Below, piece by piece: positions 22,898-33,498 of a DNA stretch of 64,000 nt. Under the pieces are notes generated by a model. It searched no databases, had not been told where the DNA came from, and saw only the letters and a list, made by a program, of their open reading frames with translations. Numbering within the stretch: position 1 is the stretch's first letter; each line of letters opens with the position of its first letter. Source of the stretch: Lota lota (lineage: Eukaryota > Chordata > Actinopteri > Gadiformes > Lotidae); assembly GCA_026745465.1 (NCBI GenBank), contig JACYXH010000133.1, positions 37,501 through 101,500 on the forward strand. The letters run 5' to 3'. Both the position numbers and the translations under genes were made by a program.

Positions 22898-23395
22898 TTC
22901 CATCTACACAAAACACATCAACGTTCTCCAGTCAGCATGTAAATGATAGCTTACTGACACTGTTAATTCGGGTTGGTTAATTTGTCTGTTATGTGTTAAC
23001 AGTAATATTATGAATCTTGTTAATCTAGGATATTTTGCTTGCCCTCACATCAGTCATGAACAGGGAAATATGGACACAAGCACAGCAGAGAAATAAAGTA
23101 TATGACATGAATGAGAAAGTTGTCATTTTAATTGAACAGTATATCTTGGACATTTTGAGTATGTTTACCACGTGAGGCTTCAACAAAAACAGCCATTGGT
23201 ATTTGCCATTTGCCAAAATGTAAAACAAGAGGTAAACAAGTGTTTACCTCTGCATCTTAAATATACAAATTAAACGTGATGCATTAGTTTGTGTGCAAGA
23301 TGTGAAAACTATTAATGCTCAGTATCTCCAAACTACACTGAACACTGAACACTGAACACTGATCTTTAGCCGCCATCTAACCGTAGTTCTTTGCT
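22898..23395. other. AT-rich spacer, no gene seen
   Basis: Contains only AT-rich sequence and a short tandem ACACTGA (four copies, 23,337-23,361). No domain, RNA gene or repeat family was recognised. Confidence 0.6.
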
Positions 23396-23399
23396 GAGA

Positions 23400-23512
23400 C
23401 TTTGTCGTGCGCACGTGAAACTATCTCGTGCGCACGTGAAACTATCTCGTGCGCACGTGAAACTATCTCGTGCTCACGTGAAACTATCGCGTGCACACGT
23501 GAAACTTTTTTT
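23400..23512 (+). repeat. 21-bp minisatellite carrying E-box cores
   Basis: Five copies of a 21-bp unit (CGTGCGCACGTGAAACTATCT and variants) are followed by a run of about seventeen T. Every copy keeps CACGTG, the palindromic E-box core bound by USF/MYC-type factors, spaced two helical turns apart. Sequence shows the repeat; any binding is inference. Confidence 0.85.
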
Positions 23513-23729
23513 TTTTTTTTTTGCTCATGTCCCCTTAGGGGCTCCGTAAAGAAACGCTGTACCAAAAACAAAAACAGATAAACTGATATTTTTTAAGCCA
23601 CACGTGCCATTCACCACAGCAACGTATTCAAAATGATTCTGTATCAACCTGATGCATATTCACCTTTAGTCTCTTAAGCATTTTGTTTTTTGTTATGTTT
23701 TTTTGCATACCTTGGAGGATTAGCATAAT

Positions 23730-24230
23730 TTACTTAATCACGGTAGTATTTCCACGCACAGCTTTAGCCACAATTACACCCTTGATATGACGATGTAGCA
23801 TCATCTTTCCCTGTATATCAACAGTAGCACATAAACCATTCAGCGTCTTTCCCTGTATAGCAACAGTATCACATAAAGCCTTCAGCGTAGCCAGGACCGC
23901 GGCCTTATCGTATTGATCTGACCTGTTTTCTTGAGGACGTGTAGCTTCTTGGACAGAATGCACAGCAGAGGTGTCGTTGAGGGTTATCGGTGGTCCCTGG
24001 TCAGCCTGTCCATCAGGGCTATCTGCTTTTATGACGCTAGGGGGAGCTCTAGGTGCAGATGTCTGGCCTGCTCCAAATTCGTCATCCCCTAGTCTAATTT
24101 CTTCGTCCGTCTACGAGGTTTGGTCTGCTCCAAAATCGTTGGCATCCCAGAATCTGATTTCTTTGTCCGTCCACAGTTCGGGCTGCGAGCTCAGAAGAGT
24201 TCCTCCAAGAACTGTGTGATCGTTATCTGA
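23730..24230 (-). other. Unrecognised minus-strand reading with internal repeats
   Basis: The minus strand reads as an acidic, likely disordered tail. It holds two near copies of an about 20-residue unit (TDKEIRFWDANDFGAD and TDEEIRLGDDEFGAG). A segment with a repeated (V)AIQGK(T)LNGLCATVDIQGK motif follows, and the reading ends TVIK. I do not recognise the family. It directly abuts the DNA transposon at 24,283, so it is probably a remnant of the sequence the transposon entered, and may be part of the same old element as the polymerase fossil. Confidence 0.35.
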
Positions 24231-24366
24231 TTGAAACAAGGGATGAATATATATATATATTAGTGTGTTATCTAACGGAATAGGCTCAGTGCACCAGCGT
24301 GGTGACCAACTTCCGCTGTAGCCAGAAGACGGCATATCAGTTTCCGGTTTACCAGCGTCGCCCAAA

Positions 24367-25832
24367 ATGTTAGTTTTTAGTAGATGTTTACAAGACCTGC
24401 CTAAAATAAGTATCAGTGATGTCCATCGAGTCGTTGATGCCTGGTCCCCTGCTCCAACAAGCAAGCGCAACAAGGGATTCAAACTCTACGTATCGAGTTA
24501 TCTGCACAACTACGAGGGTAAGTAGTTTAATGCGGTGTACCGGCCGGCTAGCGGCTAAGCTAGCTAGCTAGTTAGCGACGTGTTCATTTTTTTGTGTAGT
24601 ATAGAAGCTTCTTTTTCTTAATTTTAAACGCAAACTGTCTGTTTTTTGTATTATCATTTGTATTTTCTGCCCCTCTCAGTTTCTAATAAAGATCAGGACA
24701 CAGGGGAAGTCGTGGTCAGGGCATTGTGCTACAGGTCCACGAGGAAAGCTGAGAAACCTCACAGTTTGAGTGTATGGTGAAGTTAGGATTGATAAGTACA
24801 AGAACAAGTTCAGGTTCAGCCAACACTTATAAGCTTGTTACTTTAATAACCCGGTGTTCCTAATATTCCTGGGGATTTAGCTAAGGTAATTTTTCATTTA
24901 ATATAACTAAAATAATTTAAAATAAATCGAATGAAAACTTCATTAGACAGTAAGCAGGTAAGTTTACCTAGCCAATCCCCTCCGGGTTAAATGCGTTCTT
25001 ATTCAAGTTTTCCTCAATTCAGTCATTCGTTTAAGATGCAATCTTGTGTTTAAGGTATTACGCTATCATGTTTCAAAGAAAAACGATTGTGGGTGCATTT
25101 GGCATATTATACAACATACTCTAATCCAACGTACAGAAATACATGACATTTGGTCTGTGATTATAGAATATAAGATATAGAAAATATTGTAAAAACAAGA
25201 TTGTGTCCTAAAACAATGGTTAAACAGTGACCAAGCTAAGATAAATAAGTATTTACTATGACATTTTACTTATGCAGGTGGTACTGAAAGATTCCAGTCC
25301 GGTGGAGCTGTTACATCACAGCTGCACATGTGTTGCTGGAGCAGCATTATGCAACCACTGTGTCGCTTTGCTGTTCCAGTCAGCACATTACTCTCAACTG
25401 AATGTGCCAGTGGTCCCTCCTGTGTTAAGCTGTACTGAAGGAGAACAGCAGTGGCACAAGCCCAGAACTTTGGTATGTTTGCACTGTAGTTACAGAGTTG
25501 TTGTATATATTTTCTAACTCTATTTTATCTCAAACTGTATAATTGCATAACTTGACAGGGCATAAAACCGGGCCCTGTGGATAAGATGGCTGTGCTTTCC
25601 GCTAAACCAAAGTGTAGAGCAACAACAGATGGTGTAAGGTAAAACCTGAATATTGTAAATGTATTACAATATGGTGCATGTTTGTATTAAAATACCTGTG
25701 TGGATATGCTACTTTCATTCATGTAAGTTTTATGTTCCACTCAGGAGCACACTCTACAAAGGCCTCAGTGGGTGTAACATTTTAGCCGAAGCTAATTCTC
25801 AATGTCAGTCCCTAGTAATGCTTCAGGAGTGA
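24367..25832 (+). CDS. Transposon accessory protein with SWIM zinc finger, YqaJ nuclease lacking
   Basis: Five exons join in phase: 24,367-24,517 (ATG at 24,367), 24,680-24,771, 25,278-25,472, 25,559-25,638 and 25,745-25,832, with GT/AG introns, giving about 200 aa. The N-terminal part (SISDVHRVVDAWSPAPTS, then KGFKLYVSSYLHNYE) and the SWIM finger (CTCVAGAALCNHC, third exon) match fish proteins that usually continue into a YqaJ-type recombinase nuclease. The KPGPVDKMAVLSAKPK and TLYKGLSG segments after the finger also fit. The frame stops soon afterwards, and only about 560 bp remain before the transposase gene. The nuclease domain is therefore absent. It likely bound DNA or assisted transposition; the present copy looks truncated. 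Confidence 0.72.
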
Positions 25833-26396
25833 GATAAAAATCCAATATTCTATGCGGTGTTTTGTAATTTTCACTTTTAATGGCATGTTTTTATGATGTT
25901 CATGTTTTTATGAAAAATGTTAGTAAGTTTGTGCATTTATTATAATAATAAAATGTTTTGGGTGCTGTGAGCACCAAGAAAAAGACCAGCCATTTATTAC
26001 CATTGTACTCAAGAGGAGGCAGACTTCTGTAGCACTACAGATAAGAGGGAATTTTTGGGGGTGAACTGCCCCTTTTAACAACTGTAAAGAACTAACTATG
26101 GCATGCCTGTGATTGAATTTGTTGCACCTTCAAGTTGTCATGAAAAATAAACAGTCAAGACTTGGCAATTTACAAAATGATAATTTTATGTTTAACAGAA
26201 CAATATAGTTATCAATAGGGCTGCACAATTAATCGCTATTGTATCAAAACCGCAACATGAACTAGCACAATATCCAAATCACAGGGGGGTGCGCAATATT
26301 TGGTAAAGGCAAAATATGTGTCAAACCATTCTGAATGAAGTATTGGTACAGATCATTGCAAAAATCACACTATAATCATTTAAATTGAAACTGAAA

Positions 26397-28139
26397 TCAA
26401 ACTTCATATCTCCATTTCTTGACGAGAGGTCCATTCTGGTAATTTGAGAGGAGACAAGCGACAGTGAAGAGTTGGTTTATGCTCCCTGCAATGGAGAGAG
26501 GGATAGTGCTATCAAAGAGTTTATTTTCTTTAACTCTTCTGATCATCCTCTCAACATGCACCCTCAAACGGGCAATTGACTGCGTCTTCAGAACATCCAC
26601 CTCTGACATTTGGGCCCTCTTGGAGAGGAAGGCAGGACGATGAACAGTCCCAGGTACAAGGTCATCCACCAAGAATCCCTTGTCAACCATGATGGCCATG
26701 TCAGGCTTCAAGAGTGGTGTAATCCCTGACTGACGAAACACCTCCTTGTCACTCATGGAACCCTCAAAGAGTGCTGATACAAAAGTCAGGGCTCCGTGAG
26801 GGGACATGCCCACCATGGCCTTAAAGGTGCAGTGGGACTTGTAGTTGGAGAAAACTTCGCTCTGAAGGAGCATGGATGAAGGCGTTTGACAACGTAGCTC
26901 TGTACAGTCGAGGACTACTTGTGTGTCACTGTAGCTGCCATCAAAGTCGTGCGGAAGATGGGCCTTCACAGCTGCGGGAGACATCCATATACAGACTGAG
27001 CCCAGTAAGCTATAGAGGAAGTTGGCCCAGGTCACAATGATTCGGCTGACTGTTGCTCGGTGGATGTTAAATCTATGACCCAACTCCCTCTGGGTACAGC
27101 CAGTGGACAGGTATGTCAGGAAGAGGAAGAGCTCATCTATTGGCAGCAGTTTCTGGGGGGGAGAAGTGTTTAATGAGTGATAGTTCAAAGAACACATTTT
27201 TAATGCTTAGGCATCTGTTTTGGGGGAGATTGCGTACTTACAGTTGGTCTGGTTAAAGGGCTTTCCGTTGTTGTGCTAGTGGCGTATGTTTTCTTTGCTC
27301 TGGTGACCCTAACTATTTTGGCTGTTGCTGCCTCAATCAGGTTCCAGAACGCCATCAGATGCTCGTATGAGGCGAATCTAAAATAAAGTATTACAATTGA
27401 AATTAGTTGTCTTGTCATACGAGGTCAATAATAGTATTAAGAAGAAAGAGGAAATAATTACATAACATAACGCAATCAGTTTTTTTCAAAATATGTTGAT
27501 ATAATAACTATCTTACCTGGTGTAAAATCTGATGTCTTCAGGAGACGAAGCGAACCGTTTTAGTCCAAAGCAGTTGTTAAGATGATACGTTTGGAGCTGC
27601 TCTCTTAACGCCTCGAGTTCCCTCAACATATCTTCATACTGCTCCCGGTCCAAACATACGGTACCGCTGGCCCCATAGTCGTGGTCCACGACCATCGGGA
27701 CCATGACGGGTTGCTCGATATCCTCCTCAGGATCCGACGGATCAGGTTCCGGACTTGGTGGTCGAGATCGGCGCTATCAAACACCGGCCCGTGACTTCTT
27801 CATATAATTATTCCACTCAAATAATGAAGGAACAGAGCCTGCTGCTAAAACCCGTCTACCTTTAGCTGTAGTGAGGATTTCATGGTCTTGGAAATGTCGG
27901 CTGCATACCTTGGTGTGGGGGGTCACCGAAAATTCCACCCTCATTATTTTGTGGAGCCATCGCGAACGGAGACCGCTGTCTTTCGGGAAGCGGTGGAAGC
28001 TCAAATGGCTATTATAACGACCTGAAGCCGAGCAAAGTGGCACACAACAGTGCTCTTTAGACCCACCCACAGTACCTTGAAACTTAAATGAGTCACGTAC
28101 ATTATATTTCTTCTTTTTCCGTACAACAGCATCACTCAT
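26397..28139 (-). CDS. THAP-domain DDE transposase (PIF/Harbinger-related)
   Basis: Minus-strand exons are 28,139-27,517, 27,377-27,242 and 27,152-26,397, with GT/AG borders and matching phases. The first codes for a C2CH THAP zinc finger (CCVPLCSASGR, HRFPKDSGLRSRW, VCSRHF) and then a Leu/Glu-rich coiled coil (LRELEALREQLQ). The last is a DDE_Tnp_4 nuclease with all three acidic residues visible in context (VLDCTE, MVDKGF, HVERMI), preceded by a helix-turn-helix (GCTQRELGHRFNIHRATVS). THAP binds the element ends and DDE cuts and joins them. In the first exon two consecutive stop codons (about 27,770-27,776) follow THAP, and the same frame then resumes. As it stands the gene gives only a free THAP protein, so it is a decayed copy. 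Confidence 0.8.
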
Positions 28140-28255
28140 CTTGTTGTGAGTTTAGGTGTTTACTAATGCGGATGAGAACAGGAAGTAAACCGGAAACTGC
28201 AATGCCGACTTCTAGACAAAAGCGGAAGTTGTCACTACGCTGGTGCACAGAGCCC

Positions 28256-28967
28256 ATAGCGAATAGTTTTACAGTAAAATGGCTTACCATGCGTTGCAGT
28301 CAGACAATGAGACACATCTTGTTGGTCTACCGGCTTCTCATGTACCATTTCATGAAACGAGGGTTCGCAAACGCCAACGGGGTTTCCGGCAACTAAAGCA
28401 ATGATTTGTTGGATCGTTTCATCTGTTAACGTATCGTTATCGTATCCATGCCATCTGGTGGCTATTGGTGGAGGTGCTGTATCTGGTTAAACAGCGGCCC
28501 CTGTTTTTCTACCGCTTACATACCGGGGTACGGGCTGGGTAGCTAAATAAAAAGAGTCTAAGACAAAAAAGAAAAATATTAGAACAACCCTTATAGTTAT
28601 AACAGGGTATAACATCAATTATCAGCTTATTAAACATAAAACATGTTTATTAGCTTACCGCTGCTAGTAGACGCCCCCTCATTGACTTTAAAGTTAGCCA
28701 ACTCCTCAGAAGATCGTTGATTCTTCCTCACATATACCAAATCAAACAAACCTACCACATAACAGGGATCCGATTAGTCACATTGTATATGCATAAATAA
28801 AAAACTAATAAGTAGCAGAATATTTAGAGATGATAGCTACATACATGCGCAGTACTCCTCCTGATGCTTCTTAGCCACGCCCGTAGCGTCTCCGTCACCT
28901 AACAACGAACTACTTTATCAAACAAATATAAGACAGTTACACAAAGTCATTGACCTGGTATGTCTAA
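28256..28967 (-). other. Right flank of the DNA transposon, unrecognised minus-strand reading
   Basis: From about 28,260 to 28,480 the minus strand is open and reads TRWHGYDNDTLTDETIQQ, later NPVGVCEPSFHEMV. No family is recognised. From 28,560 to 28,967 I see only AT-rich spacer. The final CTAA (28,964-28,967) is the target duplication of the retrovirus that follows. Confidence 0.35.
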
Positions 28968-29453
28968 TGTTGTAGAAAAAACGCGTAACTCGATATGTCT
29001 GCCGAGTTGTAACCTGACACTTCTACCGAGGCGAACGACACCTTGTGGAGCGCGGCCATAACGACACCTTGTGAAGCACGGCCGTATGTAAATCTACAGT
29101 ATGCGGCCAAGATACTGTTGCATTCCCCCAACGGAATAGTGCCCATGGAACACTAACCCCCCCTCAACGAAGACCCCCAGCTGAGGAGAGGGGAACATAT
29201 AACCAATTTCCGAAGGGAGCTCGCTCTCTTCTCCGGTGTTCTCTCGCGGGTCCACATCTTCAAAGACGTGAACTCATCGACAAGAATACAGCGCGCTGTA
29301 GAGATTGTAGCATGTATCGAGATTTGACATTTTTGTGTTCTATATTAGCATTGGAATAAAACTCCATACCGCATAATTAATTCGACTTGCATCTTTGCTT
29401 CTTTTTACCGGGTTTCCAAGTTTAACATCGTCGTGCCTTTTTAAATAACAACA
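28968..29453 (+). repeat. 5' LTR of the endogenous retrovirus
   Basis: 486 bp, TG...CA, identical by eye to 38,783-39,268. It contains AATAAAAC (about 29,353) as the likely polyadenylation signal. It also holds a short internal duplication (ACGACACCTTGTGGAGCGCGG and ACGACACCTTGTGAAGCACGG). Confidence 0.93.
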
Positions 29454-29475
29454 GTTGGTGACCCCGACGTGATAT
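29454..29475 (+). promoter_or_regulatory. Primer-binding site, tryptophan tRNA type
   Basis: TGGTGACCCCGACGTGAT at 29,456-29,473, two bases after the LTR. It is the complement of the tRNA-Trp 3' end as known for avian alpharetroviruses. Proline or other tRNAs are more usual in gamma-like fish elements. Confidence 0.85.
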
Positions 29476-29767
29476 CTAAGGAAGACAAAGGAACCCGGTG
29501 CAGCCGACGACGGCTGGGAGGCCCCGGACCAACCTCTGTATCTCCTCGGCGCCAGTTTAAACTAGGTAAGCAGGACCTGTGTTAGCAACCGAACCTGTAT
29601 AGGACAATTCCGGCCCCCGGAATTTAATTTATAATAGGCCCAGTCTATTAGGAGGAGATATAGACGGTGGGTAGGGATCTCCCACCGAGAGGTCTGCATC
29701 ATTGTGTACCATGAACTAAATGCAAAGGTGTCAAATCCCGTACATTCCATTGTTTGTTATATGTTTG

Positions 29768-30505
29768 TTTGTTAGCCGTGATGGCGGAGTCGTCTAAGAC
29801 GACGGGGAATTAGACTGTTAGTTTTGGATGTTTGTCTGTTGGCCGTGATGGCGGAGTCGTCCCAGACGAATTATTTTTTAAAGTTGGATGTTTGTTTGTT
29901 AGCCGTGATGGCGGAGTCGTCTGAGACGATGGAGAATTAAACGTTAGTTTTGGATGTTTGTCTGTTAACCGTGATGGCGGGGTCGCCGACGACGTATATT
30001 CATTTGTTAGATGTTTGTCTGTTATCCGTGATGGCGGGGTCGTCATAACAAGCGACGTATATTCCTGTTTGTTATATGTACGGGCGGGGTCGTGAAACCG
30101 GCGTATATTCTTGTATTGTCAACCGTGAGGGCGGAGTCGTCCAAGACGACGTATAACTGAATGTTAGATGTTTGTCTGTTATCCGTGATGGCGGGGTCGC
30201 GATATGCGACGTATATTCATGTTTGTTAACCGTGATGGCGGGGTCGTCGGGACGTATATTTAAATGTTGGATGTTTGTCTGGTATCCATGATGGCGGAGT
30301 CTTGATGGCGACGTAGAAGTGGACGTTGGATGTTTGTCTGTTATCCGTGATGGCGGGGTCGCGATATGCGGCGTATATTCCTGTTTGTTAACCGTGATGG
30401 CGGAGCCGGCAAAGACGGCGTCAATGATAAATGTCTGTAATTAAACTGTGATGGAGGAGTCTTGATGGCGACGTACAATTAAAAAAAGGATAAACCGTGA
30501 TGGCG
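29768..30505 (+). repeat. Leader array of about 14 hairpin repeats
   Basis: About fourteen degenerate units, 35-65 bp apart, share a core CCGTGATGGCGGAGTCGTC followed by a short loop and a complementary arm. Stems vary but stay paired: GTCGTC-taa-GACGAC (about 29,792), GTCGTC-caa-GACGAC (about 30,138), GTCGC-gatat-GCGAC (30,196 and 30,357), and GCCGGC opposite GACGGC (about 30,406). Paired changes on both sides suggest selection for RNA structure. Each core contains an ATG, so the leader also holds many tiny upstream frames. Confidence 0.8.
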
Positions 30506-30579
30506 GTATGATGAACTAATGTAAGAGGAGATACGAACACGAGGGCCGACGTAAACAACGATAGTCCAACGGTGGAAAG

Positions 30580-30984
30580 GGAGATAGGAAAATAATAAAT
30601 AAAATAAAGAATAATAATAACCATAATCCTAATAACAATAATAATTATAATTATAAATAAAATAAATAAAATAAAATAAAGAATAATAATAACCATAATC
30701 CTAATAACAATAATAATTATAATAAAAATAAATAAAATAAATAAATAAAATAAAATAAATAAAAATAAATAAAATAAAGAATAATAATAACCATAATACT
30801 AATAACAATAATAATTATAATTAAAAATAAATAAAATAAAAATAAAGAATAATCATAATATTAATAACAATAATAATAATTATAAAAATAAATAAAATAA
30901 AGAATAAAAATAATAATAGAAATAATAATACTAAAAATAAAATAAAGAATAATAATAATAATTATTATTATTTGAATTATAATC
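30580..30984 (+). repeat. AT-rich AATAAT/AATAAA repeat before gag
   Basis: About 400 bp of (AATAAA)n and (AATAAT)n with three larger near copies of ATAACCATAATCCTAATAAC. It ends directly at the gag start codon (30,985). No coding sense is seen. Confidence 0.9.
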
Positions 30985-33498
30985 ATGGCGAATACAATGA
31001 CGGAAGAAGAACAGGTTGAAAAAGTGGGAAAATGGTTACAAAAACTGAAGAGAGGAGGACCACTGGCAGAGAAGGAGCTAGTCCATTGGATTAAAAGGCG
31101 GGACAAATATATGGCAGAATGGCAAGAAAAAGGGTGGCTGTTGAGGAGCGGCCCTTATGGCCGATCAGCTTTAGAGAAGGTAAAGGGTTATCTTACGGGA
31201 CAAAAAGAGCAAGTGACGAGGCTTAATGTGGGGAGGAACAATAAAGGGAAAAAAGAGGTTGCGCGTGTAGAGAAGTGTGAAGTAATACTCGCTGGCTATC
31301 TGTCTACCCTTCCCTCTACCCCCACTCCTACTAACACCCCCGCTGCATCACCTGAGCCCAACCCCCAGGGGAGAGAAGTGATAACCAGCCCCCTGGACCA
31401 GGCAACCACAAGCCCGGAAAAAGAAGTCCCTGCACTCGCAGAGCACAAGCCCCCTCCGTATGGCCCCCTGTACCCCCCTCTTGAGGACAACATATCACCA
31501 CCAGCCCATCACCCCGAAGACCTGCTGAGGCCCCGGGGCAAACCGCCCGGTCCGAAGGTCCTTTACGGGCCGGACTACTGTGACGTCTACAATTGTGGGC
31601 CTCGCTCTGCCCTCGACACACGCCACCGAGGAGGAAAAGCCCCCCCCTCTCTCCAAGCCCCGACGATCGTCATACAAAGCGCTGGTGGCGACCATCCCGT
31701 CCGAGTCCAATGGGGACCGCCTCACCAGACCAGCCAATTCATCACGGGAGAAGGAGCCGAAGACTGTAGAGGTCTGGACGGCATGGAGAGACCACACTCC
31801 AGTGACGGAGAGGAACGAGAGAAGCCGGAAGAAAGAGACCACTCTGACACTGAGGACGACACCAGAGACCCAGTCGCAGCATGGAAAAGAGAAGAGCGGA
31901 GCCCAACGAGGAGGAAAGGAGAAAGCAAGCAACGAACCCCCAAGAGAACCCAGCTTATCGCCGGCCGCTCGGGCCCAGGGGCAATCTGGGCAGACAACCC
32001 CAACAACACCGACCCAGGAGGAAAGGAGAAAAGGAGACAGCCCCCCAGAGACCAACCCGGTGAGGGGGCACGAGGACAGAGACCCAAAACCCCAGAACGC
32101 ACACATAGACAGCGACCCTGGCAGGACTCACCCCGAACAAGCCACGTCACCACGCAAAGACGCTCCGAAAGAAGCCACTCCCCCAAAGGAAGAGAGAGGA
32201 AGGAGGAGGACGATAGCGGGGAAGAAGATAGAGACGGGGTTGATGAGGAAGAAGGAGCCAAGAGAGGAAGCTCCTACATCATAACAAGTGTCGGAGCAGA
32301 AGAACTACACAACCGCGACCGGGACTCTTCCTCCCCCCGGCTGCAATGTCCCCTGATGGAGGCTGGGAGTGGGAGAGAGGTGTACCAACCATGGTGCCAC
32401 CGCGATATGACGTCACTCGTCGAGAGTCTGCCCCCCTTGAAGGAGGGTGCGACGCCCTGGATCCGAGCCTATGAGAAGACCACGCCTGGAGATAAGCTGG
32501 CGCTGGGGGACACGCGAGCAATCCTAACCCGAGTATTGGGAGTCCCTACAGTCCGGCGGCTGGACCAGGACGCAGGCACCACCCGCGTGCCTGACCGAGA
32601 GCCGTTCGACCAGCACAGAAGAACGTGGTGGGAGGCCCTAAGAGACGCCTTCCCACCGAGAACCCGACGCCACGGCCTTGAGGGAGAAAAATACATTAAA
32701 GGAACTGGCGGGGCAACCTTCCTCCGCCTGGCCGAAGAAAAATGGGAGGACCACCACGGCAGCCACCACCAAGGACCCACCAACCACATGTTCCGCCTGG
32801 TACTCGAGCGAGCTCTCCCCGACGCCGTCCAGAGGAAATTGGGAGATGTCGTCGGTCTCTCCACCATGGAACACCCCCAATGGGAAAGCCAAGTGCTCCA
32901 TCACCTGCAGCGGTGGGAAGACGAGGAAAAGCAAGACCCCGAAGAAGAAACCAAGGTGGTGAAACTAGCCCTCGCCCGGTTGCAACTCAAAGAACAACAA
33001 GAGAAAATGGGGAAGAAAAAGCCGAGAAGAGACGAAGAGGAGGTCACCCAATTCCCAATGGGACCACCCGCTGCACACCCCGGCCCCAACGCAGGGCCAG
33101 CGGAGGCGGCCAACCCCCCAGGTCCCCAACCTCTGCCTCCTTCCCAGACGTCAAGCCAATGGTGGGGGCCCCAGAAGGTCTTCCACGCACCACCACAGCC
33201 CCTGAAACTAGCCCAGGGGTGGGGACCGCAAGGAGGATGGGGTCCTTATGGACCGGTCGGGCCACCACCCACACCCTACCACCCCATGTGGGGGACCCCT
33301 AGGATAGGGCGGGGGCGGACGTGGGGGGGACGAGGAGCAGCCGGCCGAGGTCGACCTGGACCGGACAACCCCTGCTTCCTCTGTGGAGAAGAAGGGCACT
33401 TTGCAAGAGAGTGCCCCAGCGGACAAGAACCCCGAAGGCGGGGTAGACCATCCCCTGGAGTGGGCTTCTACCCGACGTGGGATGAAGGACTGTACTGA
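30985..33498 (+). CDS. gag: Retroviral gag (fossil element)
   Basis: An 837-codon frame. The N-terminal part (KVGKWLQKLKRGGPLAEKELV, then SGPYGRSALEKVKGYL) is a basic helical matrix-like region. A long Pro/Arg/Glu-rich middle is followed by a capsid-like segment (about residues 470-640) and a nucleocapsid with one CCHC knuckle (CFLCGEEGHFAREC). One knuckle is usual for gamma- and epsilon-type Gag. The length exceeds the usual 500-600 residues because of the charged middle. It is followed at once by the protease region. Confidence 0.88.
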   Translation: MANTMTEEEQVEKVGKWLQKLKRGGPLAEKELVHWIKRRDKYMAEWQEKGWLLRSGPYGRSALEKVKGYLTGQKEQVTRLNVGRNNKGKKEVARVEKCEVILAGYLSTLPSTPTPTNTPAASPEPNPQGREVITSPLDQATTSPEKEVPALAEHKPPPYGPLYPPLEDNISPPAHHPEDLLRPRGKPPGPKVLYGPDYCDVYNCGPRSALDTRHRGGKAPPSLQAPTIVIQSAGGDHPVRVQWGPPHQTSQFITGEGAEDCRGLDGMERPHSSDGEEREKPEERDHSDTEDDTRDPVAAWKREERSPTRRKGESKQRTPKRTQLIAGRSGPGAIWADNPNNTDPGGKEKRRQPPRDQPGEGARGQRPKTPERTHRQRPWQDSPRTSHVTTQRRSERSHSPKGRERKEEDDSGEEDRDGVDEEEGAKRGSSYIITSVGAEELHNRDRDSSSPRLQCPLMEAGSGREVYQPWCHRDMTSLVESLPPLKEGATPWIRAYEKTTPGDKLALGDTRAILTRVLGVPTVRRLDQDAGTTRVPDREPFDQHRRTWWEALRDAFPPRTRRHGLEGEKYIKGTGGATFLRLAEEKWEDHHGSHHQGPTNHMFRLVLERALPDAVQRKLGDVVGLSTMEHPQWESQVLHHLQRWEDEEKQDPEEETKVVKLALARLQLKEQQEKMGKKKPRRDEEEVTQFPMGPPAAHPGPNAGPAEAANPPGPQPLPPSQTSSQWWGPQKVFHAPPQPLKLAQGWGPQGGWGPYGPVGPPPTPYHPMWGTPRIGRGRTWGGRGAAGRGRPGPDNPCFLCGEEGHFARECPSGQEPRRRGRPSPGVGFYPTWDEGLY

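Larger units (their letters stand above)
24283..28255. mobile_element. PIF/Harbinger-related (ISL2EU/PHIS-type) DNA transposon, about 3.97 kb
   Basis: Terminal inverted repeats of about 70-75 bp: 24,283-24,351 begins GGCTCAGTGCACCAGCGTGG. The reverse complement of 28,186-28,255 begins GGGCTCTGTGCACCAGCGTA. Both arms end at TTTCCGGTTTA. The 3-bp string ATA flanks both ends (24,280-24,282 and 28,256-28,258), giving a target duplication. Inside are two convergent genes: a SWIM zinc-finger gene on the plus strand and a THAP-DDE transposase gene on the minus strand. That pair is characteristic of the ISL2EU/PHIS branch. TIR divergence of roughly 10-15% suggests moderate age. Confidence 0.88.
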
